A stretch of DNA of 64,000 bases from Sepiola atlantica (GCA_963556195.1 OY744537.1:20775726-20839725), one strand, 5' to 3'; shown: positions 11,074 through 23,225, numbered from the stretch's first letter. Numbers and translations: made by a program. Notes: generated by a model from the letters alone, not told the origin.

Positions 11074-14000
11074 CTTTATTTAATCCACTCATCTCAATCC
11101 ACATTCAATGTCTTTTAGATATTTTTATCAGTTAATCTTTTAATAAGTTTATAGAGAAATTAACACAAATTAAATAAATTAACAACGCAATTCAAAAATA
11201 TAAAATTATATATGTTTTATTTAATCCACTCATCTCAATCCACATTCAATGTCTTTTAGATATTTTTTATCAGTTAATCTTTTAATAAGTTTATAGAGAA
11301 ATTAACACAAATTAAATAAATTAACAACGCAATTCAAAAATATAAAATTATATATGTTTTATTTAATCCACTCATCTCAATCCACATTCAATGTCTTTTA
11401 GATATTTTTTATCAGTTAATCTTTTAATAAGTTTATAGAGAAATTAACACAAATTAAATAAATTAACAACGCAATTCAAAAATATAAAATTATATATGTT
11501 TTATTTAATCCACTCATCTCAATCCACATTCAATGCCTTTTAGATATTTTTTATCAGTTAATCTTTTAATAAGTGTATAGAGAAATTAACACAAATTAAA
11601 TAAATTAACAACGCAATTCAAAAATATAAAATTATATATGTTTTATTTAATCCACTCATCTCAATCCACATTCAATGTCTTTTAGATATTTTTTTATCAG
11701 TTAATCTTTTAATAAGTTTATAGAGAAATTAACACAAATTAAATAAATTAACAACGCAATTCAAAAATATAAAATTATATATGTTTTATTTAATCCACTC
11801 ATCTCAATCCACATTCAATGCCTTTTAGATATTTTTTATCAGTTAATCTTTTAATAAGTTTATAGAGAAATTAACACAAATTAAATAAATTAACAACGCA
11901 ATTCAAAAATATAAAATTATATATGTTTTATTTAATCCACTCATCTCAATCCACATTCAATGTCTTTTAGATATTTTTTATCAGTTAATCTTTTAATAAG
12001 TTTATAGAGAAATTAACACAAATTAAATAAATTAACAACGCAATTCAAAAATATAAAATTATATATGTTTTATTTAATCCACTCATCTCAATCCACATTC
12101 AATGTCTTTTAGATATTTTTTATCAGTTAATCTTTTAATAAGTTTATAGAGAAATTAACACAAATTAAATAAATTAACAACGCAATTCAAAAATATAAAA
12201 TTATATATGTTTTATTTAATCCACTCATCTCAATCCACATTCAATGCCTTTTAGATATTTTTTATCAGTTAATCTTTTAATAAGTTTATAGAGAAATTAA
12301 CACAAATTAAATAAATTAACAACGCAATTCAAAAATATAAAATTATATATGTTTTATTTAATCCACTCATCTCAATCCACATTCAATGCCTTTTAGATAT
12401 TTTTTATCAGTTAATCTTTTAATAAGTTTATAGAGAAATTAACACAAATTAAATAAATTAACAACGCAATTCAAAAATATAAAATTATATATGTTTTATT
12501 TAATCCACTCATCTCAATCCACATTCAATGTCTTTTAGATATTTTTTATCAGTTAATCTTTTAATAAGTTTATAGAGAAATTAACACAAATTAAATAAAT
12601 TAACAACGTAATTCAAAAATATAAAATTATATATGTTTTATTTAATCCACTCATCTCAATCCACATTCAATGTCTTTTAGATATTTTTATCAGTTAATCT
12701 TTTAATAAGTTTATAGAGAAATTAACACAAATTAAATAAATTAACAACGTAATTCAAAAATATAAAATTATATATGTTTTATTTAATCCACTCATCTCAA
12801 TCCACATTCAATGTCTTTTAGATATTTTTATCAGTTAATCTTTTAATAAGTTTATAGAGAAATTAACACAAATTAAATAAATTAACAACGCAATTCAAAA
12901 ATATAAAATTATATATGTTTTATTTAATCCACTCATCTCAATCCACATTCAATATCTTTTAGATATTTTTTATCAGTTAATCTTTTAATAAGTTTATAGA
13001 GAAATTAACACAAATTAAATAAATTAACAACGCAATTCAAAAATATAAAATTATATATGTTTTATTTAATCCACTCATCTCAATCCACATTCTATGCATT
13101 TTAGATATTTTTTATCAGTTAATCTTTTAATAAGTTTATAGAGAAATTAACACAAATTAAATAAATTAACAACGCAATTCAAAAATATAAAATTATATAT
13201 GCTTTATTTAATCCACTCATCTCAATCCACATTCAATGTCTTTTAGATATTTTTTATCAGTTAATCTTTTAATAAGTTTATAGAGAAATTAACACAAATT
13301 AAATAAATTAACAACGCAATTCAAAAATATAAAATTATATATGTTTTATTTAATCCACTCATCTCAATCCACATTCAATATCTTTTAGATATTTTTTATC
13401 AGTTAATCTTTTAATAAGTTTATAGAGAAATTAACACAAATTAAATAAATTAACAACGCAATTCAAAAATATAAAATTATATATGTTTTATTTAATCCAC
13501 TCATCTCAATCCACATTCAATGTCTTTTAGATATTTTTTATCAGTTAATCTTTTAATAAGTTTATAGAGAAATTAACACAAATTAAATAAATTAACAACG
13601 CAATTCAAAAATATAAAATTATATATGTTTTATTTAATCCACTCATCTCAATCCACATTCTATGCATTTTAGATATTTTTTATCAGTTAATCTTTTAATA
13701 AGTTTATAGAGAAATTAACACAAATTAAATAAATTAACAACGCAATTCAAAAATATAAAATTATATATGCTTTATTTAATCCACTCATCTCAATCCACAT
13801 TCAATGTCTTTTAGATATTTTTTATCAGTTAATCTTTTAATAAGTTTATAGAGAAATTAACACAAATTAAATAAATTAACAACGCAATTCAAAAATATAA
13901 AATTATATATGTTTTATTTAATCCACTCATCTCAATCCACATTCAATGTCTTTTAGATATTTTTTATCAGTTAATCTTTTAATAAGTTTATAGAGAAATT

Positions 14001-14166
14001 AACACAAATTAAATAAATTAACAACGCAATTCAAAAATATAAAATTATATATGTTTTATTTAATCCACTCATCTCAATCCACATTCAATGTCTTTTAGAT
14101 ATTTTTTATCAGTTAATCTTTTAATAAGTTTATAGAGAAATTAACACAAATTAAATAAATTAACAA
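11074..14166. repeat. AT-rich satellite, 142-bp unit, about 22 copies
   Basis: TTTAATCCACTCATCTCAAT recurs every 141-143 bp from 11079 to 14059; the last copy breaks off at 14166. Units differ at few sites: AATGTC / AATGCC / AATATC / CTATGCAT near position 30, a T-run of 5-7, and AACGCA / AACGTA. The CTATGCAT variant followed by ATATGCTTTATT appears at 13090 and 13660, exactly four units apart, so part of the array spread as a four-unit block. No ORF, no spacers of CRISPR type. Confidence 0.98.
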
Positions 14167-14460
14167 GAGTGTGTACGTCGTTGAAACTGCTATGCATCAT
14201 ATTTTGCTGCAGTGACAATTTGCTGATACAGGACTGGATTAAACTGCTGATCATTTGCGTCTTTTCTTTACATAGTGTGACGATTGGTTACCCGCTGTTA
14301 GCACCAAATCTTTACCGGCTCCTCTTATTGCCTTTGGTGAAGATATTTTTTAACTCTTCTCATTGTCTGAAAAATATATATTCTCTTCTGTTTATTTTAT
14401 TTGAATTTGGAGCCGATTGTGTACCGAAATAGGCAACACTATTTTATCGTAACATTTTTA

Positions 14461-14893
14461 TGCTCTTCCAATATGTGACATGCCGAATGGTTTCTACTTC
14501 AATATGTGATCTACCAAGTTGTTTAGATTCCAATATGTGACATGCCGAATGGTTTCTACTTCAATATGTGATCTACCAAGTTGTTTAGATTCCAATATGT
14601 GACATGCCGAATGGTTTCTACTCCAATATGTGATCTGCCAAGTTGTTTAGATTCCAATATGTGACATGCCGAATGGTTTCTACTCCAATATGTGATCTAC
14701 CAAGTTGTTTAGATTCCAATATGTGACATGCCGAATGGTTTCTACTTCAATATGTGATCTACCAAGTTGTTTAGATTCCAATATGTGATCTAACCATTAA
14801 CCCTAAGAGTTAGGGTTAGGGTTAGGGTTAGGGTTAATGATAGATCACATATTGGAATGCAAACAACTCAGTAGATCAAATATTGGAAGAGCA
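14461..14893. mobile_element. Inverted-repeat element with 62-bp tandem units and a TTAGGG core
   Basis: The ends TGCTCTTCCAATATGTGA (14461-14478) and its complement (14876-14893, one mismatch) form terminal inverted repeats. Inside are five 62-bp units (starts 14468, 14530, 14592, 14654, 14716), each two related 31-bp halves beginning CAATATGTGA. Four TTAGGG copies (14810-14833), preceded by TTAACCCTAA, lie between the array and an inverted half-unit. Confidence 0.85.
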
Positions 14894-15231
14894 CCGATAT
14901 TTTTCTATTGGTCGTACAAGTTCCTTCACCAGAGATTGAACTCACAATCACTTGATAGAATTCACTCTAGAATATTTCTTAACCAACAACATTATCCACT
15001 ATGTGAAATTTAAGATGATTTTTTAACCTCATATCGAGTTGAATATAATTAGTTATTAGTTACAACGTATATCCATTCATTGTTATGTTTTTTTTGTGTT
15101 TTCTTGATGGATCATACACCAAGATGTTACGCATCATCTACAGCATATCATGGTGAGACCATGTAACAAACAAAGTGATGTATGGTTGGTTGCCTTCCAT
15201 GCATATCAGTATTTTTTTTTTTACTAATGGA

Positions 15232-15480
15232 TCACCGTGCATCAAGGCCGGGGGGCCACTCGAGGATAAGGGTTAAAGAGATTGTCAGTTGGACGATGAT
15301 CGCCAGCACGAGAGGACCAGAAACAATGGGTGGAATGGACAGAAGATTATTTAAGAGGAATTGATTATCCAAGAGAACGACTCAACAAGTATTTGTTCAC
15401 ACTAGACTTGAAGACGACCACGTTGTAGTCGGTTGGGAAGCAGCATCATGGTATTTTGTTCCACAGATAGGATGTTCTAG
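15232..15480 (+). repeat. Dispersed repeat R2, copy 2
   Basis: ATCAAGGCCGGGGGGCCACT, CGAGGATAAGGGTTAA, CAACAAGTATTTGTTCACAC parallel 26590-26790. It runs into the LINE remnants at 15490, so R2 may be an upstream part of that LINE family. Confidence 0.65.
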
Positions 15481-15489
15481 GAAATGAAC

Positions 15490-15720
15490 TTTTTTCAACA
15501 CCGACTTTTGGCGCTGGCTGGATATGCATCTCGACACGATGAACCTGTTGGAAAAATGCTTCTGTGGTTTCCATAGGTCAAGCGATGGGCTGGGAGCCTC
15601 TTATTACAATTAAGACTCTTCTGGAGAAGGACACTAGCCTCTTCAGATTGGAACTTTTGACCACGATGAGTGAGCGAGTATCATGGTGCACAAACTTTGT
15701 GAATGTTTTTCACCATCAAT
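15490..15720 (+). mobile_element. Decayed LINE RT C-terminal remnant
   Basis: LALAGYASRHDEPVGKMLLW then, after a frame change, MGWEPLITIKTLLEKDTSLF and MSERVSW: the pattern GHV-R-DD, RPL-T--LL-KDTGL, M-DR--W of LINE C-termini. Broken by frame changes. Confidence 0.6.
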
Positions 15721-15772
15721 TGATCGATGATCCAAGAAGAAGAAGACAATGCATAGAAGGTTGTAGAACCTT

Positions 15773-16330
15773 TTGAACATAACAAGTCTGAGATATGTAA
15801 ATAGCATGTATGAAGTATCGTTGCCACTTTTGGCTGGTGCACCAAACACTAGTTCCTCCCTCTTAGACAGCGTCCAAAAAAGAGCCTCTAATCTAATAGG
15901 ACCCGCACTGTCTACCAAGCTCCAGCCTCTGTCCCATCATCGTAATGTTGTGTCCTTGTGCTTGTTTTACAAGTACTTTACTGGAATGCACTCCGACGAA
16001 TTTGCTGACCTTGCCACCCCCAAATGTAAATACCTCTGACCAACCCGACAAGCAGTGAAATAATACCCCTTCACTGTTGAGGTTCTCAGGTGCCGGAAGG
16101 CTTCGTATACTAATCGCTGCTTTCCTTGAACTGCTAGCCTTTGGAATTCCCTCCCTGGTCCCTGTTTCCCTGACTGTACCAACATGCAGAAATTTAAATG
16201 TAATGTGAACAAATATCTTGCTGCACAACTCCCCACTTAGAATGGCACTATAAATCTGGCCCCTAATTCACAGTAGCCCCTAACGTCTCAGCGGCAATGT
16301 GCCTTGTTTAGGATGAATAAAAAGAAATAA
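15773..16330 (+). mobile_element. LINE 3' end: RT C-terminal remnant and 3' tail
   Basis: LLDSVQKRASNLIGPAL, LQPLSHHRNVVSLCLFYKYF and later LWNSLPGP and FKCNVNKYL follow the CR1/L2/Jockey-type C-terminus (LSHRR, WNSLP, FK). Stops interrupt it. The 3' end is AGGATGAATAAAAAGAAATA. Inverted relatives occur at 21605-22090 and 48005-48310. Confidence 0.85.
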
Positions 16331-16713
16331 ATTATAATTATAACTCTTATAATGTCTTTCGACTCATCAATGACAGCTTTGCCTAACAGGCCACCTAACC
16401 ACTTGATATGTGTATGTGTAAGTTGTGTATGTACTTAACTTTTCTTTCCAATTTAATTTATACTGAATAAAATCATCTATAATTAATGTTCGATCTCAAT
16501 CATTGGAATTCTGAATCCTCATTGACTTATCCCACATCCCACAGTGTTACTGATCCTTGTTTTCTTCTTCATCTTTTTTAAAAAAACAAATGCACTCCTA
16601 TGCCGTCACTTTAAATGCAATTCATTTTTTACTCATATCATCCATGACCTCATGTTCGCATTCTGTCTAGAGGTCAATATCATATTGTTTTTTTTTATTC
16701 ACTTGCATGTACA

Positions 16714-17086
16714 CTTTGGCTAAGATCAAAGTGTAGTATCTGTTCCGATGGATACTGCACCCCATAGACTGGTATTGTCTTGGCCTTCAGGGCTTGATTT
16801 ACGCCGGTCTATGGGTCTGTCCTGTGCAGTTCTAGGAGGTCCACCCTCCCAGGCTTTGCCTCCCCTCTTTGGGGAGGAGTAAGTTTATTGCTTACTGTCT
16901 GAGGCGCCCCTACCGGGGAATGCCGACGGGGCTGCCCAGGCAATTTTTAATGGCCAGAGTGCTCACCTCTCGAGCGCTGGCTTTTCTAAACCCCACTTTC
17001 CTGACCCGATCTTGGGTCACATCTTACATGTAGGAGTAAGATAAAACTGGCCTTGTGCCTAACTCCTGGGGAGGAGTAAATAAAAC
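16714..17086 (+). mobile_element. U2-snRNA-headed SINE, long form with hairpin insert
   Basis: The head starts inside U2 stem-loop I (TTTGGCTAAGATCAAAGTG), then a hairpin insert (about 16763-16816, CCCATAGACTGG facing CCGGTCTATGGG), the GC-rich body and the tail ACTCCTGGGGAGGAGTAAAT. Near-identical in order to the copies at 4409 and 45964. No certain target duplication. Confidence 0.9.
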
Positions 17087-17181
17087 CAACTTTGATAGAA
17101 AGCCGTCGGTTCTTAGCATTCTCCTTAGTGCATTCATCACATAACACTGAAAGTTTAGAACTGCACACCTCTTCACTATTT

Positions 17182-17432
17182 CTCCGTCTTTTGGCTGCGA
17201 TGAAAATGTAGTACGTGTTCGGTCTCAGGAGGTCATCCTATGAAAGGTCGAGGTGAGGGTTTATCGCTTAGCACCTCAGGTGCCCTAACTTATAAAGGAG
17301 TGCTAACAAAAGCTTATAGGCTATTTTTTGTACTCGATTCAATGTGCCCCATTATAAGGAGATCAATCCCTCCGCATTAAAACCGACCTTGTGGCATGCT
17401 TTGTCCTCGTGTAAAGACAAGTAAGTAGAACT
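17182..17432 (+). mobile_element. Diverged U2-headed SINE
   Basis: Head remnant TCTTTTGGCTGCGATGAAAA and TGTAGTACGTGTTC, body AGGAGGTCATCCTA, then AAACCGACCTTGTGGC and the terminal hairpin TTGTC...GACAA followed by GTAAGTAG. An old copy lying directly 3' of the younger one. Confidence 0.75.
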
Positions 17433-17472
17433 TCTTTTAAACAGATTAAATAACCCAAAATTTGAGAGTCTC

Positions 17473-17621
17473 TAAATCTGAGATGCATTTGTAATGGTTA
17501 TTTTTAACATTTTATACACTTTAAGTGTTGTCAATAATTTTGGTATTTATGTATCTGTTTTCAGCAGGTGTGCCCGGAAGCACTTTCGAAAGGAGAGGCA
17601 CAGTTTTTCAGAATAGCTATT

Positions 17622-17625
<4 letters not shown>
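17473..17625 (+). repeat. Dispersed repeat R7, copy 2
   Basis: ATTTGTAATGGTTATTTTTA, TTGTCAATAATTTTGGTATT, TTTTCAGCAGGTGTGCCC. It runs into an (AT)n tract at 17626. Confidence 0.7.

Positions 17626-17693
<68 letters not shown>
17626..17693. repeat. (AT)n microsatellite
   Basis: About 34 uninterrupted AT units. Similar tracts: 18921-18955, 19387-19424, 20143-20170, 20555-20629, 57714-57739. Confidence 0.97.
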
Positions 17694-17695
<2 letters not shown>

Positions 17696-17773
17696 TATAT
17701 TGTCGCTCCTAACACTCTTACAAAAAAATAGGGAATCTACCAAGAGACTATTAAGAAGTAGAAAAGTGTAGTA

Positions 17774-18917
17774 TCTATATATACAAAAAAAAATAATATT
17801 GTCTGTCTATCTGCTAACAACTTTTGGGTCATTAGACCTATGAACTTCAAATGTGGTAGAAATGATCCCCTACCTATGCAGATCATTCTAAGAGAGTCAT
17901 ATTTTCTTTTTCTTTGGAGAAGTCATGTTATATATATTCTAACAAAGTCATGGGAAGACTTTGGGTGTTTTGTATTATTTGTAATCTGAAAACATAACTT
18001 TGTAAAGTATTTTTATTAGCCATGTAATTGCTGGTATATAATATGTAGTGAACAAACGCCTGGTATTATACGAAAAAATAATGCTTATTAGTTTCCTTTT
18101 GTATTTCTTTGTGGTGTAGTGTGGTGGATTAAAGGATGAAGATTAGTATTGGGGGGAGTATTCACTCCTACTGTTAAATATTAGGCGACTATAATCGGTT
18201 TTAGTTGAGGATAACAGGAAATAGGGTTCAATCAGAGTTAGCTAGTGTACTCGGATGTCAGCTTGATCGTCTGTATATCAGAAGCGGACGTGACGTCACA
18301 TGGTTAAAAGAAGGGGGGAGTGAAGAAAGTTGGCGATCTGTTGGAAGTTTCTGAGGGAACAGAACAAGTAAAGATGACTTAAGATCGACAATAACTAAGG
18401 GGTCAAAGATCTGTAGCTTGAAATGCCCCCTCCACTGCTGGCAGAAGGGAAGGCAAAACCAACATCTCGATAAAAGGTCCTTTGTTCAAACTGATGATTT
18501 CTTCGTTTCTTTATGCTGTTGTGAAACATTAATTGCAGGTGCTTCGGTCATGGAGTAGTGCACGACAGTAGATTGTGCAATTATGATTGTGATCTGCATT
18601 TGATAACACGATATGTTTATGAATCCGTGTATTTCAATTGATTGTGACTTGTGAGACATTTAGACTTCCCCCTGGAGGGGTGGTAATGTAACACTACTCT
18701 TGCACCTAAATTACTAATCAAAGGGTAAATGGACGATCGGGTTTAATATAAAAATCGATGAATTTGAATGAAACTAAATGTTTTGCTTTTGAAAACACAT
18801 ACCAATAATCGGCTTAAATCGCTGACAAAGCTGATTTTTATATGTAGCTTTTGGTTAGAAATCTATACCCATCAGTGGCACAGGGGAAATATTACTCTAC
18901 TTTATATATGAGATATA

Positions 18918-18959
<42 letters not shown>

Positions 18960-19383
18960 ACAGATCGACCTTGACGTGTCACACAAAGGAAATACGTTAT
19001 CGCCACGCATGAATAATAATTTTCGAGATTAAAATCGAAATAAAAAAGTTAAAAAGTGGCTATCCGTCCCAAACTCCATTTTGGATCTCAGAGAAGATAT
19101 CAATAAAGACAACACACTGAAGAAACAACAGTGAGACAGAAGATTGTATGAAGATATATAATTTATTAAGAGGGATATCAAGAAAAAAACATAACAAGAA
19201 AAGGGGAGAATAAACAAGACAATGGCGTGGAAGATGGATAATGTTCTGGCTTAAGGAAAATAAGGTTTTTGGAAACAGCATAAATTAAACATGTTAAACA
19301 TTTCTTCAATCAAGAAGAAGATGAAAAATTATGTGATTGAGATGATCGCCAACAGAGTTCGAATTTCAAAGATAAATATCTTC

Positions 19384-19427
<44 letters not shown>

Positions 19428-20145
19428 TGGGATGTGGATTTTCAAGTAGTGCTTGGTTTGAAAGCTGAATGTTTTCTTTGGGTAATAAATAGATTTCTCT
19501 GGTGAATTTCAAGACGAATATCTGATGGTTTTCGAAAAGGCCGGGTTTCGCTTCAATCTTTGATAATGTACAGAATGTTGGGAGTTATGGTGAATTTTGG
19601 AACACATCTGCTAGATGTAATGGTTAGTAATGTGGGTTATATTTAATTTAATTTAGATGACTGTAAACGGGGCAAAGAGGGAGTGGAAACTCTTCATGAA
19701 AATTCAGATAAAACCTCTGATTTATGTGAAATTTTAGCAATAAATATTAAACATCAATTAATCAATATTTTCCAAATTTCAGTTTCTTTGGCTTAATTTA
19801 AAGGGTTTTTAGGGGACATAATATGGACACTGCCTCCCATTTGAAAATTCAAATATTTCAGATTTACATTAAATTTGATCCATTGTCATTAGACATCATT
19901 TAAGTAAGATTTTCTGAACTTCAATTTCTCTTAAGCGCCTTACATTTTAGACATTTTATAAAATCAAAATCATGAATTTAAATCATATAATCGATTTTGA
20001 TCAAAATCGGAATAAGGATTCTAGACAACAGATTTAGTAGCATTATATCTCGATTTTAATCTTTAGAAGGCAACATAATAGTGGTGCAAAAACTCTTCTA
20101 TCCGGGGAATTAATTTTATCCGCCCTGGTACAGGTATTCTTCTAG
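17774..20145 (+). mobile_element. Possible Helitron-like element of 2.4 kb
   Basis: TCTATATATACAAAAAAA after an A at 17774, TTGTCTGTCTATCTGC soon after (a common Helitron 5' flavour), and CCTGGTACAGG then CTAG (20142-20145) before T. The two ends may belong to different copies; no Rep/helicase ORF between them. It would contain the LTR-like segment at 18687. Confidence 0.35.
18687..18962 (+). mobile_element. Possible solo or 3' LTR
   Basis: TGTAACA at 18687 and TGTTACA ending 18962 form TG...CA with inverted tips. CCCCCTGGAGGGGTGG just upstream resembles a polypurine tract. No flanking duplication, no gag or pol seen nearby, and the 3' half is an (AT)n run. Confidence 0.35.
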
Positions 20146-20170
20146 TATATATATATATATATATATATAT

Positions 20171-20551
20171 AGGGTGGGCAAAAATAAGGGTCCTATTTTT
20201 AAAAATTCATAACTTTTTTATTTATTGATTTTTTTTATTTTTTTTTTTTAGAATAAGTAAAGGACCCCTTCCGAAGCAAGCATGAGCCGTATTAGCCCTA
20301 AGGAACGTACCCTCATTTAGAAAACATTATTTTTGCTTAAAAAACTCAAAACAGTGTAAAAAACAATACTTTAGTTTTTGTAAGTTTTAAGAAGTGTTTT
20401 TCGGCTAAAATTTGTTTTGTTTATTCCAAAAAATCTCGGAAGGGTCAGTCTACACACACATAAAGTTTGGTGAGTTTAACTTTTATTTTGTGGAAGTTAT
20501 TCAAATTCAAGTTATTCAAATTTAAAGATAGGACCCTTATTTTGGCCCACC

Positions 20552-20554
<3 letters not shown>
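20171..20554. mobile_element. Tc1/mariner-type MITE inserted in a TA repeat
   Basis: Left end GGGTGGGCAAAAATAAGGGT, right end ACCCTTATTTTGGCCCACCC then TG, about 32 bp of inverted repeat, between (AT)n tracts, as expected for TA-targeting elements. 384 bp, no transposase. Confidence 0.85.
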
Positions 20555-20631
<77 letters not shown>

Positions 20632-20722
20632 TTTGTAAGATAAGTGGGAGACAACTTCAGCAGAGTGCTCGAATATTAAGAAAAATGAAAAAATAAGAGC
20701 GTTACATTTATTTATATATATA

Positions 20723-20876
20723 TTACAGAAGTTCAGAACAACATTGGTACCATCAGTTTCCAAAGCAACAGACCACAACAGAGGTTGAGGAGAATCTATA
20801 AAGGGGCTGTCACGTGCTGTTCCTCCCTTGTTGGATTTGAAACCGACGGTACCGATGTTGTTCTGAACTTCTGTAA
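20723..20876. mobile_element. Small inverted-repeat element, 154 bp
   Basis: TTACAGAAGTTCAGAACAAC (20723) and its complement ending at 20876; about 40 bp pair with a few mismatches, with a loop of about 75 bp. Flanked by AT repeats, so a TA target is plausible. Confidence 0.8.
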
Positions 20877-21216
20877 TAGTGTGTATCCACGTGCATGTGT
20901 CCACGTGCTTGGTTATCCTTCTTTTTTTTCTCTTTCATCATTCTTATTTTAAAATAAAGGAAAATAAAGGAAATAGAATTATTCCACTTCATGTACAATG
21001 ACGTTTTTTTTTTCTCTTTCTTTTTCGTAGCAAGAAATTAAATGATGACACATTTGTATCCAACAAAACATTACCTGCATTGCTGACTGACGAAATACTC
21101 ATTGGATTAGGACTAGAAGACTAATAGCGTTGATATGGAGTTTCTTTTTTTCTCTTTCTACCATATTAGTTGTATGCAACATCTGTTTTCGGAGTCAATA
21201 AGACAACATCTAATTT

Positions 21217-21355
21217 TATAATACCTATTGAGTAGGTAACGTGTCTTCTGAAGCAGTCAGCTGACAATCACGACTATGACGTGTACAACCTCGTGGCTTA
21301 TGTTTAGTCAGTGTTTAATTGATGATGACGAATATATTGTAAGACAGGGATCTTC
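21217..21355 (+). repeat. Dispersed repeat R8, copy 1
   Basis: AATACCTATTGAGTAGGTAA, GACAATCACGACTATGACGT, GATGATGACGAATATATTGT. Matches 29276-29410. Confidence 0.75.
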
Positions 21356-21604
21356 GATTGAACAGTTTAAGACCTGGTACAGCTAAAAAAAAAAATCAAC
21401 CTATTGTTTGTTGTGCAATAACAAAGATAGTGGATCATCAAAATTATGGCAAAAGCAGCATTTTAAGTTATAAAAACAAAGTCAGAATTTAAAAAACAAA
21501 AACTTTTTGTGTTGGTTTAAACCGATGCAATGAAACCATTATTTATTTATTTATTTTTATTATTAGAATTTATTTATTTTTATTATTATAATGTATTTAT
21601 TTTT

Positions 21605-22090
21605 ATTCACCTTAAACAAGGGGTCATATTGCCACTGAGAGGTAAGGGGCTACTGTGAATTAGGGGCGAGATTTATAGGGGGCATCCTAAGCGGGGAGTT
21701 GTGCAGCAAGATTTTTGTTCGCATTACATTTAAATTTCTGTATGTTGGTACAGTCAGGGAAATAGGAAGCAGGGAGGGAATTCCAAAAGCAAGCGATCCA
21801 AGGAAAGAAGCTATTAGAGTAGAAAGTTTTCCAGCATCTGGGGGCTTCTACAGTGAATGGGTGGGATTTTGCTGCTTGTCAAGTTGGTTGGGGGTATTTA
21901 CGCTTGGGGGATACAAGTGCAGTAAGCACATTCTGTTGAAGTACTTGTAAAACAAGCACAGGGATGCAATATTGCAGCGATGGGACAGGGGCTGGAGCTT
22001 GGTAGTATAGTATGAGACCTATTACGTTAGAGACTCTTTTTGCACCCTGTCCAAGACTAGTGTGGCAACGATAATTCATGCATGGGTGAA
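21605..22090 (-). mobile_element. LINE 3' end, same family, inverted
   Basis: Minus strand carries CACAGTAGCCCCTTACCTCT, ACTCCCCGCTTAGGATGCC, ACATACAGAAATTTAAATGT and RT residues like those at 15773, with frameshifts. 3' end near 21605. Confidence 0.8.
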
Positions 22091-22900
22091 TGGTGGCTCT
22101 ATAGAGATATAGGATACTGGCAAGTATGGGAAGTTTTTAGAGGGAGCTCACCTTATTTGCTCAAAATATGTCTAGTGTCCTTATCTTGTTATTTACACAA
22201 TGTTTTCTCCTGCTGTGCAGGGTGACCTCCCCCCCCCCCTCTAAAAAAATACCATCTATGGAATTGTTAATAAAATTCACAATCCTTTTTGTAATCTAAC
22301 CATATTTGGTAATAATGAACTTTAGTCTATGTTTGAATTTTCCACCAATTTTCAATTATGAATGTTCAACAGTCTTTGTTTTATCACTGTTCAATCATAT
22401 GGAGGGTGGGGTACTTTGGTGATCGTGAATGGATTTCAAACTCACCGGACAATAACCCTGTAGGGGGATATACAAATATCAAATGAATGACAGAGAAATT
22501 CATATAAAAATATATTCAGTTTTATTGACGACAAAGTAAACTTGGAAAATAACCAAAAACAAAGTTCTGTGGTTTTACATTAGTTTAGTCACACAATTGA
22601 GACAGTTCAAGTTGGTTGCCATTGCCAATCAGGCGATGTGTGATGTGGAAGTTCTTTAGGCAGACTGAATAATTTTTTTGTAGAACGTTCAAAATGAGAA
22701 AAATGATTCAGTCTGTGTAAGACGAGTATTGCAGATATGTTTATCTTCCGTGATGTTTAATTTTACTTCAGTCGAAGTTCTCAGAAATCAAGGGGCCCCT
22801 TCCTGGCGCTAACACTTGATCTCTATATGAGATACATAGATACTCGAATATTCTATTAAAATTCTCCTTTATTTCTCACACATTGAGTTAGTAAAAAAGT
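22091..22900. other. Intergenic, nothing supported
   Basis: A C-run at 22230 and AT-rich sequence; no gene or repeat recognised. Confidence 0.5.
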
Positions 22901-22904
22901 TAAG

Positions 22905-23225
22905 AATAATTTCTTCTCTCCCCAACTGACCAGTCAAGTATGTCATAGTATATCTTTCTTTTGCTCTGTTGGTATTACCGGATTCCAGGACAAGAATCCA
23001 TCTGGTCTGGTGGAGTATCCAGCTACGTGGTGTTACTTGAGGTAACATCACTAGGAGAAGATGCACTATTCCTCGTATGAGCAAGTGTATAGCCGTGCTG
23101 AGAGGATCTTATTTGTGCTGCGGATACTATGTAATTTTGAATATTTGGTCAGGGTTTACTTGTAGAGGTAAGTATCCTCATGTCAGGTTGTCCTGACAAA
23201 CCCTTGTACAGAGAGACCAAAGACA
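22905..23225 (-). repeat. Dispersed repeat R1, copy 2
   Basis: Inverted relative of 340-640: TGAGGTAACATCACTAGGAG and GGACAAGAATCCATCTGGTC are shared. Class unknown. Confidence 0.75.

Noticed and set aside
11074..14166. CRISPR array
   Set aside because: Whole 142-bp units repeat with no unique spacers, in animal DNA.
14810..14833. Chromosome end
   Set aside because: Only four TTAGGG units, inside an inverted-repeat element with normal sequence on both sides.
15967..16236. Open frames on the minus strand over the LINE
   Set aside because: Antisense shadows of the RT remnant on the plus strand.
18130..18686. Internal region of an LTR retrotransposon
   Set aside because: No gag, protease or RT residues found; only the tips at 18687-18962 support an LTR.
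20512..20904. 130-codon open frame, minus strand
   Set aside because: Crosses an (AT)n tract, a mariner MITE end and a palindrome; no protein motif.
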